This document shows positions 16,081-25,145 of a stretch of DNA of 33,310 nucleotides, piece by piece (the first letter of the stretch is position 1; each line of letters opens with the position of its first letter). Source of the DNA: Physcocola sp002396385 (GTDB taxonomy: Bacteria > Bacteroidota > Bacteroidia > Bacteroidales > Paludibacteraceae); NCBI GenBank assembly GCA_946535435.1, contig CAMNDM010000040.1, positions 1 through 33,310 on the forward strand, read 5' to 3'. Both the position numbers and the translations under genes were made by a program. Below the pieces are notes generated by a model. It was not told the DNA's origin and made no database searches. It was given only the letters and a program-made list of their open reading frames with translations.

Positions 16081-16770
16081 ATGAGACAGTTTAAACGTTA
16101 TATTCTTGTATTGTTGTTAGGACTTCTGTCCCATACGCTGAATGCCCAGTATTTGGGAGAAATTGGTGTGATGGGCGGCGTCTCCTATTACAATGGCGAT
16201 GCCAATTCTACCACTCCTTTCTACGAGAACCACCCTTATGTGGGCGGCCTTCTCCGCCTGAAGATGAGCTCGCACTGGTTGTGTAAGTTCGACCTCTCGT
16301 ATGGCGCTGTTTCTGGCGATACTGAAAATTTCCCTGACATCAATTACCCCCATTCTTCTTCTTTCGAACATTCGTTTTGGAATGTGGGGTGCCAATTCGA
16401 ACTCAATTTCTTCAAATATGGAATGGGACGATGGGATAAGGATTTGAAACGGCATACTCCTTACATTACGGCCGGACCTAGTATCGCTGTATACCAGGCT
16501 TGGAACGGACACCATATAATGCCTGGACTGGCTTTCGGTGTCGGATATAAGTTTAAAGTCGCACCCCGGTTTAATGTGGGTGTCGAGTGGAATATGCACA
16601 AACTCTTCCAAGACGATTTCGACGACGACGAATACGGACACGGATATCTCACCGACCCTATGCATGTCGGGCATTCTACTTTTAAGAATAACGACTGGTA
16701 TTCGTGCGCGGCTCTCTTCCTGTCGTTCGACATCTTCAAACGGCGTGGCGTATGCCGCATATACGATTAA
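16081..16770 (+). CDS. DUF6089-like outer-membrane beta-barrel protein
   Basis: A 229-residue exported protein. The chosen ATG begins a signal peptide (MRQFKRYILVLLLGLLSHTLNAQ), while the longer frame from 16042 adds non-signal residues. The mature part alternates polar and hydrophobic residues with frequent aromatic ends (GEIGVMGGVSYYNGD, YITAGPSIAVYQAW, LAFGVGYKFKVAPRFNVGVEW), as in an eight-stranded OmpA/OmpW-like barrel, and ends with basic residues. In Bacteroidetes a protein of this type often precedes uppS and bamA, which is the order here. This context suggests an outer-membrane biogenesis role, but no function is established to my knowledge. uppS starts 12 bases after the stop. Confidence 0.78.
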   Translation: MRQFKRYILVLLLGLLSHTLNAQYLGEIGVMGGVSYYNGDANSTTPFYENHPYVGGLLRLKMSSHWLCKFDLSYGAVSGDTENFPDINYPHSSSFEHSFWNVGCQFELNFFKYGMGRWDKDLKRHTPYITAGPSIAVYQAWNGHHIMPGLAFGVGYKFKVAPRFNVGVEWNMHKLFQDDFDDDEYGHGYLTDPMHVGHSTFKNNDWYSCAALFLSFDIFKRRGVCRIYD

Positions 16771-16782
16771 ACGCTTTTTATT

Positions 16783-17529
16783 ATGACTACTTTTCTCGAA
16801 AAATTAGATAAAGAACGCATCCCGACTTCCGTCGCTATCATTATGGACGGCAACGGACGGTGGGCAAAAAAACAGGGTAAGAACCGTATCTTCGGTCATC
16901 AGAATGGGGTGGACTCTGTCGACCAGGTGATGGAAGGGGCGGCTGCTATCGGTATCAAGTACCTTACCCTTTACGCCTTTTCTACCGAAAACTGGAACCG
17001 TCCGGCCGACGAGGTGAATGCGCTTATGGACCTGTTCGTTACGGCTATTAACAGCTACCTCGAAAAGATGTTGGCCAATAACATCCGCATGGTCGTTATT
17101 GGCGATGTGGAGCGTCTTAGCGAGAAAACACGGTCCAATATGCAGATGGCTATCGACAAAACTGCCGCCTGCACTGGTATGACGCTTGTTTTGGCTATCA
17201 GCTATTCTTCGCGTTGGGAAATTGTCCGCGCGGTGCGTAATATAGCGGCTGAGGTTAAAGATGGAAGGCTGGCTCTGGATGATATTGACGACGAATGTTT
17301 TTCGAACCATCTTGCTACGAAGGGTATTCCTGACCCGGATCTGCTTATTCGCACAAGCGGTGAGCTGAGAATCAGTAATTTCCTGATGTGGCAGTTGTCT
17401 TATTCTGAATTGTATTTTACCGACGTCTGTTGGCCTGAATTTAAGAAGGAACAGCTCTACGAGGCCATTTATGACTACCAGAACCGTGAACGACGTTTCG
17501 GTAAAACTAGTGAACAACTTACCAAATAA
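16783..17529 (+). CDS. uppS: Isoprenyl transferase (undecaprenyl diphosphate synthase)
   Basis: Cis-prenyltransferase that makes the C55 lipid carrier for peptidoglycan and surface glycans. The 248 residues show IIMDGNGRWAKK (D22 is the catalytic aspartate), FGHQNGVDSV, LTLYAFSTENWNRP and the C-terminal DPDLLIRTSGELRISNF followed by WQLSYSELYF and WPEF. Length and motif spacing are those of the family. Start at the only well-placed ATG. It lies between the DUF6089 gene (12 bases) and bamA (23 bases), so all three are probably co-transcribed, linking lipid-carrier supply with outer-membrane assembly. Confidence 0.97.
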   Translation: MTTFLEKLDKERIPTSVAIIMDGNGRWAKKQGKNRIFGHQNGVDSVDQVMEGAAAIGIKYLTLYAFSTENWNRPADEVNALMDLFVTAINSYLEKMLANNIRMVVIGDVERLSEKTRSNMQMAIDKTAACTGMTLVLAISYSSRWEIVRAVRNIAAEVKDGRLALDDIDDECFSNHLATKGIPDPDLLIRTSGELRISNFLMWQLSYSELYFTDVCWPEFKKEQLYEAIYDYQNRERRFGKTSEQLTK

Positions 17530-17552
17530 AACAAAGAATTTTGATTTTTAAT

Positions 17553-20273
17553 ATGACATATTTGAAACGTTTGGTCGGCTTGGCTTTTGCTTGCACTGTG
17601 TCGGCTAACTCTTTCGGACAGTCTGGCGCTGTTTCTAACGACTCGGTTTCTACGGCTGTCGATTCGGTGGCGATTGTTGCCGATACGAATATCGTTGACC
17701 AGACCGATACTGTGGCAAAGGTGGTGGCCCTGGCTTCTGACGATGCGGCTCCCCACGAAATTGAGTACTCGAATTCTCCGAGGGAATATGTCATTAAGGA
17801 TATTTCGGTGACTGGCAACGGCGTTTACGACAAGTCGGTGCTGATTGCTTACTCTGGCCTGCATGTCGGCGACCGCGTTAAAATGCCGGGCGAGGCTTTT
17901 TCTGGTGCTATCAAGAAATTTTGGAAACAGGGGCTTTTCTCTGATGTGAAAATACTTGCCAGAAAAATTCAAGGCGATGAGGCCTGGTTGGAACTGGCTT
18001 TCAAACCACGTCCCCGCATTTCAGATATCGTGATCTCTGGTGTGAAAAAGAAGGATAAGGAAGACATTCAGAGTGGTATCGGACTGACGAAGGGCGGACA
18101 AATTTCGCCGGCTATGGCTTCTAGGGCCCAGTACCTTATTAAGCACAAACTTGCGGAAAAGGGATACGAAAAGGCCGATGTGGCCATTGACTTGCGTCCT
18201 GACCCTACCCAGCCCAACTATCAGGTCGTTTATATTGATGTCGACCGCAAGGAAAAAATCAAGGTACACCGCATCTACATTAACGGTAACGAAAACTTGT
18301 CGGACTTCAAGGCCAAATGGGCTTTGAAAGGCACCAAAGAGCCCCGCATCTACAATATCTTCAAGTCGAAAAAGTTCGTACGTGAGAAGTATAGCGAAGA
18401 CAAGGGCAAATTGTTGGCTAAGTATAACGAAAAAGGTTTCCGCGATGCCGAAATTGTGGCCGATAGCGTGGTTCCTTACAAAAACCGGAAGGTGGATGTT
18501 TATTTGTCTGTCAGCGAAGGTAGGAAATACTATTTCCGCAATATAACGTGGACGGGTAATACCATCTACAGTAGTGAGGCCCTGTCTGCTGCTCTTGGAA
18601 TTAAGAAGGGGGATGTTTACAACCAGAAACAACTCGACGAGCGTATCAATATCGACGAGGATGCGGTGTCGAACCTCTATATGGATAACGGCTACCTGTT
18701 CTTTAACATCGAGCCTGTGGAGATTAATGTGGTTGGCGACTCTATCGATATGGAGATGCGTATCTACGAGGGCCGACAGGCTGTTATCAACAACATCGAG
18801 ATTAATGGTAACACGGCTGTTTACGACAATGTGATTCGCCGTGAGCTGCGTACCAAACCGGGCGATTTGTTCAGCAAGACCAATTTGCAGCGTTCTGCCC
18901 GCGAGTTGGCTGCTACCGGGCAGTTCGACCCTGAAAAAATGGATATCCGCCCTGTTCCGCATCCCGAAGATGGTACTGTTGACATCATCTACAATCTGGA
19001 ACAGAAAAGGAACGACCAGGTGGAACTCTCGTTCGGTTATGGTTCTACGGGTGTTACCGGCTCGTTGGGCTTTAAGTTTACCAACTTCTCTATCCAGAAT
19101 ATCTTCAACAAAAAGAGTTATAATCCGCTTCCTCAAGGCGACGGACAGACTTTGGCTATCAATTACACTACAAACGGCAGCTATTACAATTCCGCTTCCA
19201 TCTCGTTTACCGAGCCTTGGCTGGGTGGCCGCCGTCCGACTAACTTCAATACCACGTTCTATTGGTCGAAACAGACGGGTGTGAGCAAGTATTACTGGGA
19301 TAACGACTATTATAACAGCTATAACAGTTTCTCGAACACCTACAACTACGATGCCGACCCTGAAAAGTACATCGTCACGCTGGGTGGTGCTGTCGGTGTC
19401 GGTACACGCTTGTCTTGGCCTGACGACTATTTCACTATTTATGGTGAGTTGGCTTACCGCCACTACAAACTTAACAACTGGGATTATTTCGATATGTCCG
19501 ACGGTGTGGCCAACAACTTGAACGTGGGTGTGACTTTCGGCCGTAACTCGCTCGATAATCCGTACTATACGCACAGGGGGTCTAACTTCTCCATATCGTT
19601 GCGTGCGACTCCGCCTTACTCGGCATTTAAAGACAGTAAGGAAACGTACGACCTGTATAAGCGCTATCGGAATGGCGAATCGCTCAACGAGGCGCAGTTT
19701 ACCTCTATGCAGCAGGATTTGTACCGCTGGGTAGAGTATTACAAGACGGAACTGAAGGCGAAGGTCTTCACTCCGCTTACGCCCGACCAGAAACTGGTGC
19801 TGATGACCCGTGCCGAGTATGGCTTTTTGGGATACTATAACCGGAATAGGCGCTCGCCGTTCGAACGCTACTATGTGGGTGGCGACGGTACTTCGGGTAC
19901 CAGCTCTACTTATGCTACCACAGCTGTCGCCATGCGTGGTTACAAGAACGGTTCGCTCACTCCGCGTGACCCAGTCTCTGGCCGACAGGCTGGTAACCTC
20001 TATACCCGTTTGTCTGTCGAGTTACGCTATCCGCTCATGTTGCAGCCTACCAGCACCATCTATGTGCTGACGTTTGCCGATGCCGGAAACGCTTGGCAGG
20101 AGTTCGACGAGTTCGATCCGTTCAACCTCAAACGCTCTGTCGGGGTTGGCGCACGTATCTTCTTGCCGATGATTGGCCTAATTGGTGTTGACTATGGTTA
20201 TGGTTTCGACGAAACACGCTACAAGGGCGACAACCACAGCAACTTCCACCTGGTTATCGGTCAAGAGTTCTAA
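17553..20273 (+). CDS. bamA: Outer-membrane assembly factor BamA
   Basis: Core of the BAM machine that inserts beta-barrel proteins in the outer membrane. The 906 residues start with a signal peptide ending ANSFGQ. An acidic, Ser/Val/Thr-rich linker runs to about residue 75. POTRA repeats follow (for example YVIKDISVTGNGVYDKSVL, PRISDIVISGVKKKDKEDI, VHRIYINGNENL, YYFRNITWTGNTIYSSEAL, VINNIEINGNTAVYDNVI), giving five units, and then the 16-stranded D15-type barrel ending with a C-terminal phenylalanine (VIGQEF). The barrel has the conserved RG segment in AMRGYKNGSLTPRD. ATG 17553 was preferred over TTG 17541 because it starts the signal peptide directly. The two ompH genes downstream match the usual chaperone partnership. 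Confidence 0.95.
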   Translation: MTYLKRLVGLAFACTVSANSFGQSGAVSNDSVSTAVDSVAIVADTNIVDQTDTVAKVVALASDDAAPHEIEYSNSPREYVIKDISVTGNGVYDKSVLIAYSGLHVGDRVKMPGEAFSGAIKKFWKQGLFSDVKILARKIQGDEAWLELAFKPRPRISDIVISGVKKKDKEDIQSGIGLTKGGQISPAMASRAQYLIKHKLAEKGYEKADVAIDLRPDPTQPNYQVVYIDVDRKEKIKVHRIYINGNENLSDFKAKWALKGTKEPRIYNIFKSKKFVREKYSEDKGKLLAKYNEKGFRDAEIVADSVVPYKNRKVDVYLSVSEGRKYYFRNITWTGNTIYSSEALSAALGIKKGDVYNQKQLDERINIDEDAVSNLYMDNGYLFFNIEPVEINVVGDSIDMEMRIYEGRQAVINNIEINGNTAVYDNVIRRELRTKPGDLFSKTNLQRSARELAATGQFDPEKMDIRPVPHPEDGTVDIIYNLEQKRNDQVELSFGYGSTGVTGSLGFKFTNFSIQNIFNKKSYNPLPQGDGQTLAINYTTNGSYYNSASISFTEPWLGGRRPTNFNTTFYWSKQTGVSKYYWDNDYYNSYNSFSNTYNYDADPEKYIVTLGGAVGVGTRLSWPDDYFTIYGELAYRHYKLNNWDYFDMSDGVANNLNVGVTFGRNSLDNPYYTHRGSNFSISLRATPPYSAFKDSKETYDLYKRYRNGESLNEAQFTSMQQDLYRWVEYYKTELKAKVFTPLTPDQKLVLMTRAEYGFLGYYNRNRRSPFERYYVGGDGTSGTSSTYATTAVAMRGYKNGSLTPRDPVSGRQAGNLYTRLSVELRYPLMLQPTSTIYVLTFADAGNAWQEFDEFDPFNLKRSVGVGARIFLPMIGLIGVDYGYGFDETRYKGDNHSNFHLVIGQEF

Positions 20274-20342
20274 ACTCGGCCTGCACTTTGGCACGGCCTT
20301 TGTATTTCATTTTACAGAACAAACAATAAAAAAGTACGAAAT

Positions 20343-20858
20343 ATGAGAAAATTTTTGATGATTGCATTACTCGCTGTTGCGGGTGCATTCTCTGCTATCG
20401 CACAGAAAACTGCGGTTGTCGATATGCAATACATTTTGAAAAACATTCCTATGTATGAGAGCGCTAACGAACAACTGAAACAGGTTTCCGAAAAATGGCA
20501 GAAGGAAGTTGAGGCTAAAAACAACGAGGCCCAGGTCCTCTACAAGAACTACCAGACCGAGTCGGTCTTCTATTCCGATGAAATGAAGACCAAAAAGGAA
20601 AACGAGATCGTTGCCAAGGAAAAAGAGGCTAACGAACTGAAAAGAAAATATTTCGGTCCTCAGGGCGAGCTCTTCAAAAAACGCGAAAGCCTGATGAAGC
20701 CTATCCAAGACGAAGTGTATGCTGCTGTTAAGGATGTTGCAGAAAAGAATGGCTACTCTGTCATTTTCGACAAGACTTCCGCTCAGAATATGGTGTACTA
20801 TTCTTCAAAAATAGACATCAGCGATATGGTCCTTACCAAACTTGGTTATTCTAAGTAA
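20343..20858 (+). CDS. OmpH/Skp-family periplasmic chaperone, first copy
   Basis: A 171-residue exported protein with a signal peptide (MRKFLMIALLAVAGAFSAIAQ) and the Skp-like layout. A short strand (TAVVDMQYILKNIP) is followed by a long, highly charged helical hairpin (about 45-125, rich in K and E) and a closing strand (GYSVIFDKTSAQNMVYYS). In the Skp trimer the hairpins form tentacles that hold unfolded outer-membrane proteins in the periplasm before delivery to BamA. It lies 69 bases after bamA, without a clear terminator between, so it is probably co-transcribed with it. The neighbouring gene is a diverged paralogue. Confidence 0.9.
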   Translation: MRKFLMIALLAVAGAFSAIAQKTAVVDMQYILKNIPMYESANEQLKQVSEKWQKEVEAKNNEAQVLYKNYQTESVFYSDEMKTKKENEIVAKEKEANELKRKYFGPQGELFKKRESLMKPIQDEVYAAVKDVAEKNGYSVIFDKTSAQNMVYYSSKIDISDMVLTKLGYSK

Positions 20859-20898
20859 ACAAAAAGGTACGGATGAAGGATGAGTCTTCCTTTTTTTG

Positions 20899-20906
20899 TA
20901 TCTTTG
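20899..20906 (+). promoter_or_regulatory. Candidate -7 element for the second ompH gene
   Basis: TATCTTTG matches TAnnTTTG and lies 36 bases before the ATG at 20943. It follows an imperfect hairpin and a run of seven T (20891-20897) that may weakly terminate the first ompH transcript. Confidence 0.45.
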
Positions 20907-20942
20907 TGAGTGAATTGAAATATATATAATTGAAAATAAATC

Positions 20943-21467
20943 ATGTTGAAAAAGTTAATCCTTTTGTGCCTTGCGGCTGCGCCTTTCGTTTCGTTCGCAC
21001 AGACTGGTGCTGCCAAACTCGGACACCTCGATGTCCAACTGTTGTTCATGTCTTTGCCTGATGCCGCTGAAATCGATTCTGTAATGAAGAAGACCAGCGA
21101 CGAATACGAGGTTGAGTTGAAACGTATGCAGGAAGAAATTGCGCGCAAGACCGAGGAATACCAGAAGAACTACCAGACTTGGGACGAGAGCATCAAGCAG
21201 AACCGTGCCGAGGAAATCCAGGCTTTGCAGACCCGCGTTCAGAACTATTACACCAATGCGCAACAGTTGTTGCAGAAGAAGCAGGAATCGTTGCAGACGC
21301 CTGTCCGCGACAAAATCCGCAAGGCTATCGACGAGGTTGCCAAAGAGAATGGCTTCCTTTACATTCTCGACACCCAGGCCATCCTCTATAAGAGCGACTC
21401 TGCTATCGACATCACCAACCTGGTGCTGAAGAAGCTTGGTGTTAGTGCGGCTTCCATCAAACGCTAA
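20943..21467 (+). CDS. OmpH/Skp-family periplasmic chaperone, second copy
   Basis: A 174-residue paralogue of the preceding gene. It has a signal peptide (MLKKLILLCLAAAPFVSFAQ), the opening strand AAKLGHLDVQLLFMSLP, and a long charged helical hairpin, here richer in Gln, Arg and Glu (EEIARKTEEYQKNYQTW to NAQQLLQKKQESLQ). The closing strand is FLYILDTQAILYKSDSAIDI. Two adjacent OmpH genes behind bamA are usual in Bacteroidetes. The copies differ along the hairpin, so they may form a mixed trimer or handle different clients (inference). The gene has its own -7 motif and ends with a strong terminator. Confidence 0.9.
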   Translation: MLKKLILLCLAAAPFVSFAQTGAAKLGHLDVQLLFMSLPDAAEIDSVMKKTSDEYEVELKRMQEEIARKTEEYQKNYQTWDESIKQNRAEEIQALQTRVQNYYTNAQQLLQKKQESLQTPVRDKIRKAIDEVAKENGFLYILDTQAILYKSDSAIDITNLVLKKLGVSAASIKR

Positions 21468-21488
21468 TCCATTTTAATTCTAATAGGC

Positions 21489-21522
21489 GCCCTTGGTACG
21501 CTATGTGCCAAGGGCTTTTTTT
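21489..21522 (+). terminator. Terminator after the second ompH gene
   Basis: GCCCTTGG (21489-21496) pairs exactly with CCAAGGGC (21508-21515). Three more inner pairs (one G-U) extend the stem, and TTTTTTT follows. Confidence 0.95.
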
Positions 21523-21549
21523 CTACTCACTTTTTCTCTGCCGACTTAA

Positions 21550-22380
21550 ATGCAACCAGTAAGTAAAGGCCCTATCGGTGTTTTCGATTCCGGATACGGT
21601 GGTTTGTCTATTTTGCGTGAACTGCGCCGTGTGCTCCCACAGTACGACTATGTCTTTCTGGGCGACAACGCCCGTGCGCCCTACGGCTCCCGTTCGTTCG
21701 ACGTGGTCTACCAGTTTACCCGGCAGACCGTGGAACGCTTGTTCGGTATGGGGTGCCCTTTGGTGTTGCTGGCCTGCAACACCGCTTCGGCAAAAGCGTT
21801 GCGTACCATACAGCAGAACGACCTTCCTGTGTGGGATGCGTCGCGCCGTGTGCTCGGCATTATCCGCCCCACTGTGGAACGTGTGGGCGAACTGACATCG
21901 ACGCGCCATATCGGCATATTCGGAACGAAGGGCACTATCAGCTCTGGCTCGTATCCGATCGAGATTGCCAAGTTCTTCCCCGATGTGGTGGTCACGGGGC
22001 ACGCCTGCCCCATGTGGGTGCCGCTGGTCGAGAATGGAGAATACGACTCGGAGGGCGCTGACTATTTCGTGAAAAAGGAGATTGATGCGCTGCTGAGCGA
22101 GGATCCGCTGATCGATATGGTGATTCTGGGGTGTACGCATTACCCGCTGCTCGAGGAGAAGATACGCCGTTTTATGCCTGAACATGTGCGCATTGTGCCA
22201 CAGGGTGGTATTGTGGCCGACAGCCTGGCCGACTACCTCGACCGGCATGCCGATATGCGCCAGCGGCTCACGACGGGCGGCTCGTGCCGGTACCTGACTA
22301 CCGAAAACCCCGATATGTTCCGACAGGCGGCTTCGGCTTTCCTCGACGAAGACATTGAGGCACGCCACACCGATTTGTAA
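21550..22380 (+). CDS. murI: Glutamate racemase
   Basis: Cytoplasmic cofactor-independent racemase that supplies D-glutamate for peptidoglycan. The 276 residues show GVFDSGYGGLS (D13, S14), LGDNARAPYGSRS, LLACNTASAKA (C76, one catalytic thiol) and ILGCTHYPLLEE (C195, the other). Length is typical. It is commonly found after the ompH pair in this phylum. The strong terminator 28 bases upstream means it should need its own promoter or readthrough, but I see no convincing TAnnTTTG in the short gap. Confidence 0.96.
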   Translation: MQPVSKGPIGVFDSGYGGLSILRELRRVLPQYDYVFLGDNARAPYGSRSFDVVYQFTRQTVERLFGMGCPLVLLACNTASAKALRTIQQNDLPVWDASRRVLGIIRPTVERVGELTSTRHIGIFGTKGTISSGSYPIEIAKFFPDVVVTGHACPMWVPLVENGEYDSEGADYFVKKEIDALLSEDPLIDMVILGCTHYPLLEEKIRRFMPEHVRIVPQGGIVADSLADYLDRHADMRQRLTTGGSCRYLTTENPDMFRQAASAFLDEDIEARHTDL

Positions 22381-22450
22381 GCGTTTCGATTTTTTAAGAA
22401 TTTGACCGCAAAAATTGTGGCCAATAGCCCTTAACATCTCTTTTTGTTAC

Positions 22451-22458
22451 TATATTTG
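22451..22458 (+). promoter_or_regulatory. Candidate -7 element for the cellobiose phosphorylase gene
   Basis: TATATTTG matches TAnnTTTG, 57 bases before the ATG at 22515. No TTTG is present at the normal -33 distance. Confidence 0.5.
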
Positions 22459-22514
22459 TATCTTGATGAAAAACAGATTTAAATAAATTTAAAAATTTTA
22501 TATAACATCAATTT

Positions 22515-25001
22515 ATGGAATTCGGACACTATGACGATGCGAACCGCGAGTTCGTCATCACCAATCCAGCAACCCCGTTCCCTTGGATCAACTACCTGGG
22601 TAACGAGGACTTCTTCGGTTTGATTTCTAACACTGCCGGAGGTTACAACTTCTACAAGGACGCTAAGTTCCGCCGTATCACCCGTTACCGTTACAACGGT
22701 GTGCCAATGGATAATGGTGGCCGTTATTTCTACATCAACGATAATGGTACTGTATGGAATCCGGGCTGGAAGCCTTGCAAGACTCCGCTCGACGCTTACG
22801 AGTGCCGCCACGGTATGAACTATACCCGCATCACTGGTTCTAAGAACGGTATCGAGGCTTCTGTCCTCTTCTTCGTGCCGCTCAAGACTTGGGCCGAGGT
22901 TCAGAAGGTTACCCTCAAGAACACGACTACCTACACTAAGAAAATCAAACTTTTCTCTTTCGCTGAATGGTGTCTGTGGAACGCTGCGACCGATATGGAG
23001 AACTTCCAGCGTAACTGGTCTACCGGTGAGGTCGAAATCGACGGTAGCGTTATCTATCACAAGACTGAATACAAGGAACGCCGCGACCACTATGCATACT
23101 ATGCTGTGGCTAATGCCAAGATCGACGGCTACGATACCGATCGTGAGTCTTTCATCGGTCTTTACAACGAGTTCGCTGACCCTCAGTGCGTAATGGCTGG
23201 CAAGCCAGGCAACTCTCTCGCACACGGTTGGTCTCCTATTGCTTCTCACTACATCGAGGTTGAACTCAAGCCAGGTGAGAGCAAAGACTATATCTTCGTG
23301 CTCGGTTATGTCGAGAACAAACAGGAAGAGAAGTTCTGCAAAGAAGACCTCGCCCGCAAGAAGAGTGGTGAACTCATCACTTCTCAAGATTCCGACGTTA
23401 CTTTTGTTAACAAGAAGAAGGCCCTCGAAACCATCAACCGTTTTGCCGATGTGAAGGCGGTTGACGCTGCTTTCGCTGAACTTGCCGCTATGTGGGACAA
23501 GCTGCTCGAGTGCTACGTTGTTAAGTCTGACGATGAGAAACTGAACCGTATGGTCAACATCTGGAGTCAGTACCAGTGTATGATTACCTTCAACTTCTCT
23601 CGTTCTGCTTCGTTCTTCGAGAGTGGTGTCGGCCGTGGTATGGGCTTCCGCGACTCTAACCAAGACTTGGTTGGTTTCGTTCACCAGGTGCCTTCACGTG
23701 CACGCGAACGTATCATCGATATCGCTTCTACCCAGTTCCCTGACGGTGGTTGCTACCACCAGTACCAGCCTTTGACCAAGCACGGTAACAACGACATAGG
23801 TGGCGGTTTCAACGACGACCCTTGTTGGTTGATCTTCGGTACTGCAGCATATTTGAAGGAGACTGGCGACTTCTCTATCCTCGACGAGCCTGTTCCTTTC
23901 GATAACAAGCCTGGTACCGAGGTTTCCCTCTTCGAACACCTTAAAATTTCGTTCAACCACGTGGTGAACAACCTCGGCCCTCACATGTTGCCGCTCATCG
24001 GCCGTGCCGACTGGAACGACTGCTTGAACCTGAACTGCTTCTCTTGGGACCCTAACGAGTCTTTCCAGACTACCGAAAACAACTCGGTTGGCAGCAAGGC
24101 TGAGTCTTTGATGATTGCCGGTCTGTTCGTTGTGACTGGTAAGGACTACGTTGACCTCTGCAAGCAGATGGGCAAGAACGACGAGGCTGAACGTGCGCAA
24201 AAGTGCATCGACTCGATGGTTGAGGCCGTTAAGAAACACGGCTGGGATGGTGAATGGTACCTCCGTGCTTACGACTTCTATGGCAACAAGATCGGTTCTA
24301 AGGAATGCGAGGAAGGTAAAATCTTCATCGAAAGCCAGGGCTTCTGCACAATGGCCGGCATCGGTCTTGAAGAAGGTATGGTCGACAAGGCTATCGACTC
24401 TTGTAAGAAGTACCTCGACTGCGAACACGGTATGGTGCTCAACAACCCTGCATACACTACTTACCACGTTGAAATGGGTGAAATCAGCTCTTACCCTGCT
24501 GGTTACAAAGAGAACGCCGGTATCTTCTGCCACAACAACCCTTGGGTTATCATTGGTGAGACTGTTGCCGGACGTGGTAACGACGCTTGGGAGCTCTTCA
24601 AGAAGATCAGCCCTGCTTACCTGAAAGACCAGGCCCTCCACAAGGTTGAGCCTTATGTCAACTGCCAGATGGTTGCCGGTAAGGATGCCGCTAAGCCAGG
24701 CGAAGGTAAGAACTCTTGGTTGACCGGTACCGCTGCTTGGATGTGGTTGACTGTCAGCCAGTACTTGCTCGGTATTAAGCCTGCTTACACTGGTCTCGAA
24801 ATCAACCCTTGTCTTTCTTCCGACATGAAGGGTTATTCGGTTAACCGTGTGTTCCGTGGTGCTGAATACAGCATCAAGGTCGTTAACTCTGGCGCCCAGA
24901 AGGGTGTTAAGAAGTTGACCGTTAACGGTAAGGTTATCGAAGGCAACATCGTTCCTATGATGCCTGCTGGCTCTAAGAACGAGGTGCTTGTTGAAATGTA
25001 A
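22515..25001 (+). CDS. Cellobiose phosphorylase (GH94)
   Basis: Cytoplasmic enzyme (no signal peptide) that splits cellobiose with phosphate into glucose-1-phosphate and glucose, saving one ATP compared with hydrolysis. The 828 residues follow the clostridial cellobiose phosphorylases closely as I remember them: FGHYDDANREFVITNP, PWINYLGNEDFF, NTAGGYNFYKDAKFRRITRY, GVGRGMGFRDSNQD, YHQYQPLTKHGNN and SQGFCTMAGIGLEEG. RADWNDCLNLN (497-507) carries the general acid, D502 by family analogy. The near-identity of block order favours cellobiose over chitobiose or cellodextrin as substrate. Codon choice is very regular (AAC, GGT, CGT, CTC), which suggests high expression. It is a single-gene unit with promoter and terminator. 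The GH5 lipoprotein and sugar symporter that could feed it are about 5.6 kb downstream. Confidence 0.93.
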   Translation: MEFGHYDDANREFVITNPATPFPWINYLGNEDFFGLISNTAGGYNFYKDAKFRRITRYRYNGVPMDNGGRYFYINDNGTVWNPGWKPCKTPLDAYECRHGMNYTRITGSKNGIEASVLFFVPLKTWAEVQKVTLKNTTTYTKKIKLFSFAEWCLWNAATDMENFQRNWSTGEVEIDGSVIYHKTEYKERRDHYAYYAVANAKIDGYDTDRESFIGLYNEFADPQCVMAGKPGNSLAHGWSPIASHYIEVELKPGESKDYIFVLGYVENKQEEKFCKEDLARKKSGELITSQDSDVTFVNKKKALETINRFADVKAVDAAFAELAAMWDKLLECYVVKSDDEKLNRMVNIWSQYQCMITFNFSRSASFFESGVGRGMGFRDSNQDLVGFVHQVPSRARERIIDIASTQFPDGGCYHQYQPLTKHGNNDIGGGFNDDPCWLIFGTAAYLKETGDFSILDEPVPFDNKPGTEVSLFEHLKISFNHVVNNLGPHMLPLIGRADWNDCLNLNCFSWDPNESFQTTENNSVGSKAESLMIAGLFVVTGKDYVDLCKQMGKNDEAERAQKCIDSMVEAVKKHGWDGEWYLRAYDFYGNKIGSKECEEGKIFIESQGFCTMAGIGLEEGMVDKAIDSCKKYLDCEHGMVLNNPAYTTYHVEMGEISSYPAGYKENAGIFCHNNPWVIIGETVAGRGNDAWELFKKISPAYLKDQALHKVEPYVNCQMVAGKDAAKPGEGKNSWLTGTAAWMWLTVSQYLLGIKPAYTGLEINPCLSSDMKGYSVNRVFRGAEYSIKVVNSGAQKGVKKLTVNGKVIEGNIVPMMPAGSKNEVLVEM

Positions 25002-25021
25002 TCAACAACTTTCTAAATAGT

Positions 25022-25055
25022 AAAGTCCCGGGGCTTATGCTTCGGGACTTTTTTT
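25022..25055 (+). terminator. Terminator of the cellobiose phosphorylase gene
   Basis: AAAGTCCCG (25022-25030) pairs exactly with CGGGACTTT (25043-25051), and more T follow. It marks the left edge of the AT-rich island. Confidence 0.93.
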
Positions 25056-25068
25056 GTTGCTTTGTAGG

Positions 25069-25100
25069 TTTGGTATTCAGTTTTGTTATGAATATTTTTG
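25069..25100 (+). promoter_or_regulatory. Promoter of the orphan nuclease gene
   Basis: TTTG (25069-25072) and TATTTTTG (25093-25100) are separated by exactly 20 bases, a full match to the Bacteroidetes promoter. Transcription would start near 25107, leaving about 39 bases before the ATG at 25146. This also argues against the TTG start at 25098, which lies inside the -7 element. Confidence 0.7.
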
Positions 25101-25145
25101 TGGGTGAAAGTGAATGTGAATACTGAATACTTTGTGGATAAAAAT

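Noticed and set aside
18021..19574. 517-codon open frame on the minus strand inside bamA
   Set aside because: It is antisense to a gene with clear POTRA and barrel motifs, has no recognisable domain and no start context. It is explained by codon bias of bamA.
20870..20897. GGATGA/TCTTCC plus T-run after the first ompH as a real terminator
   Set aside because: The stem has a mismatch and only five pairs, so it was mentioned in the promoter entry but not called as a feature.
25098..25145. Upstream TTG start for the nuclease gene
   Set aside because: The codon lies inside the -7 element of the gene's own promoter, so it would not be on the mRNA.
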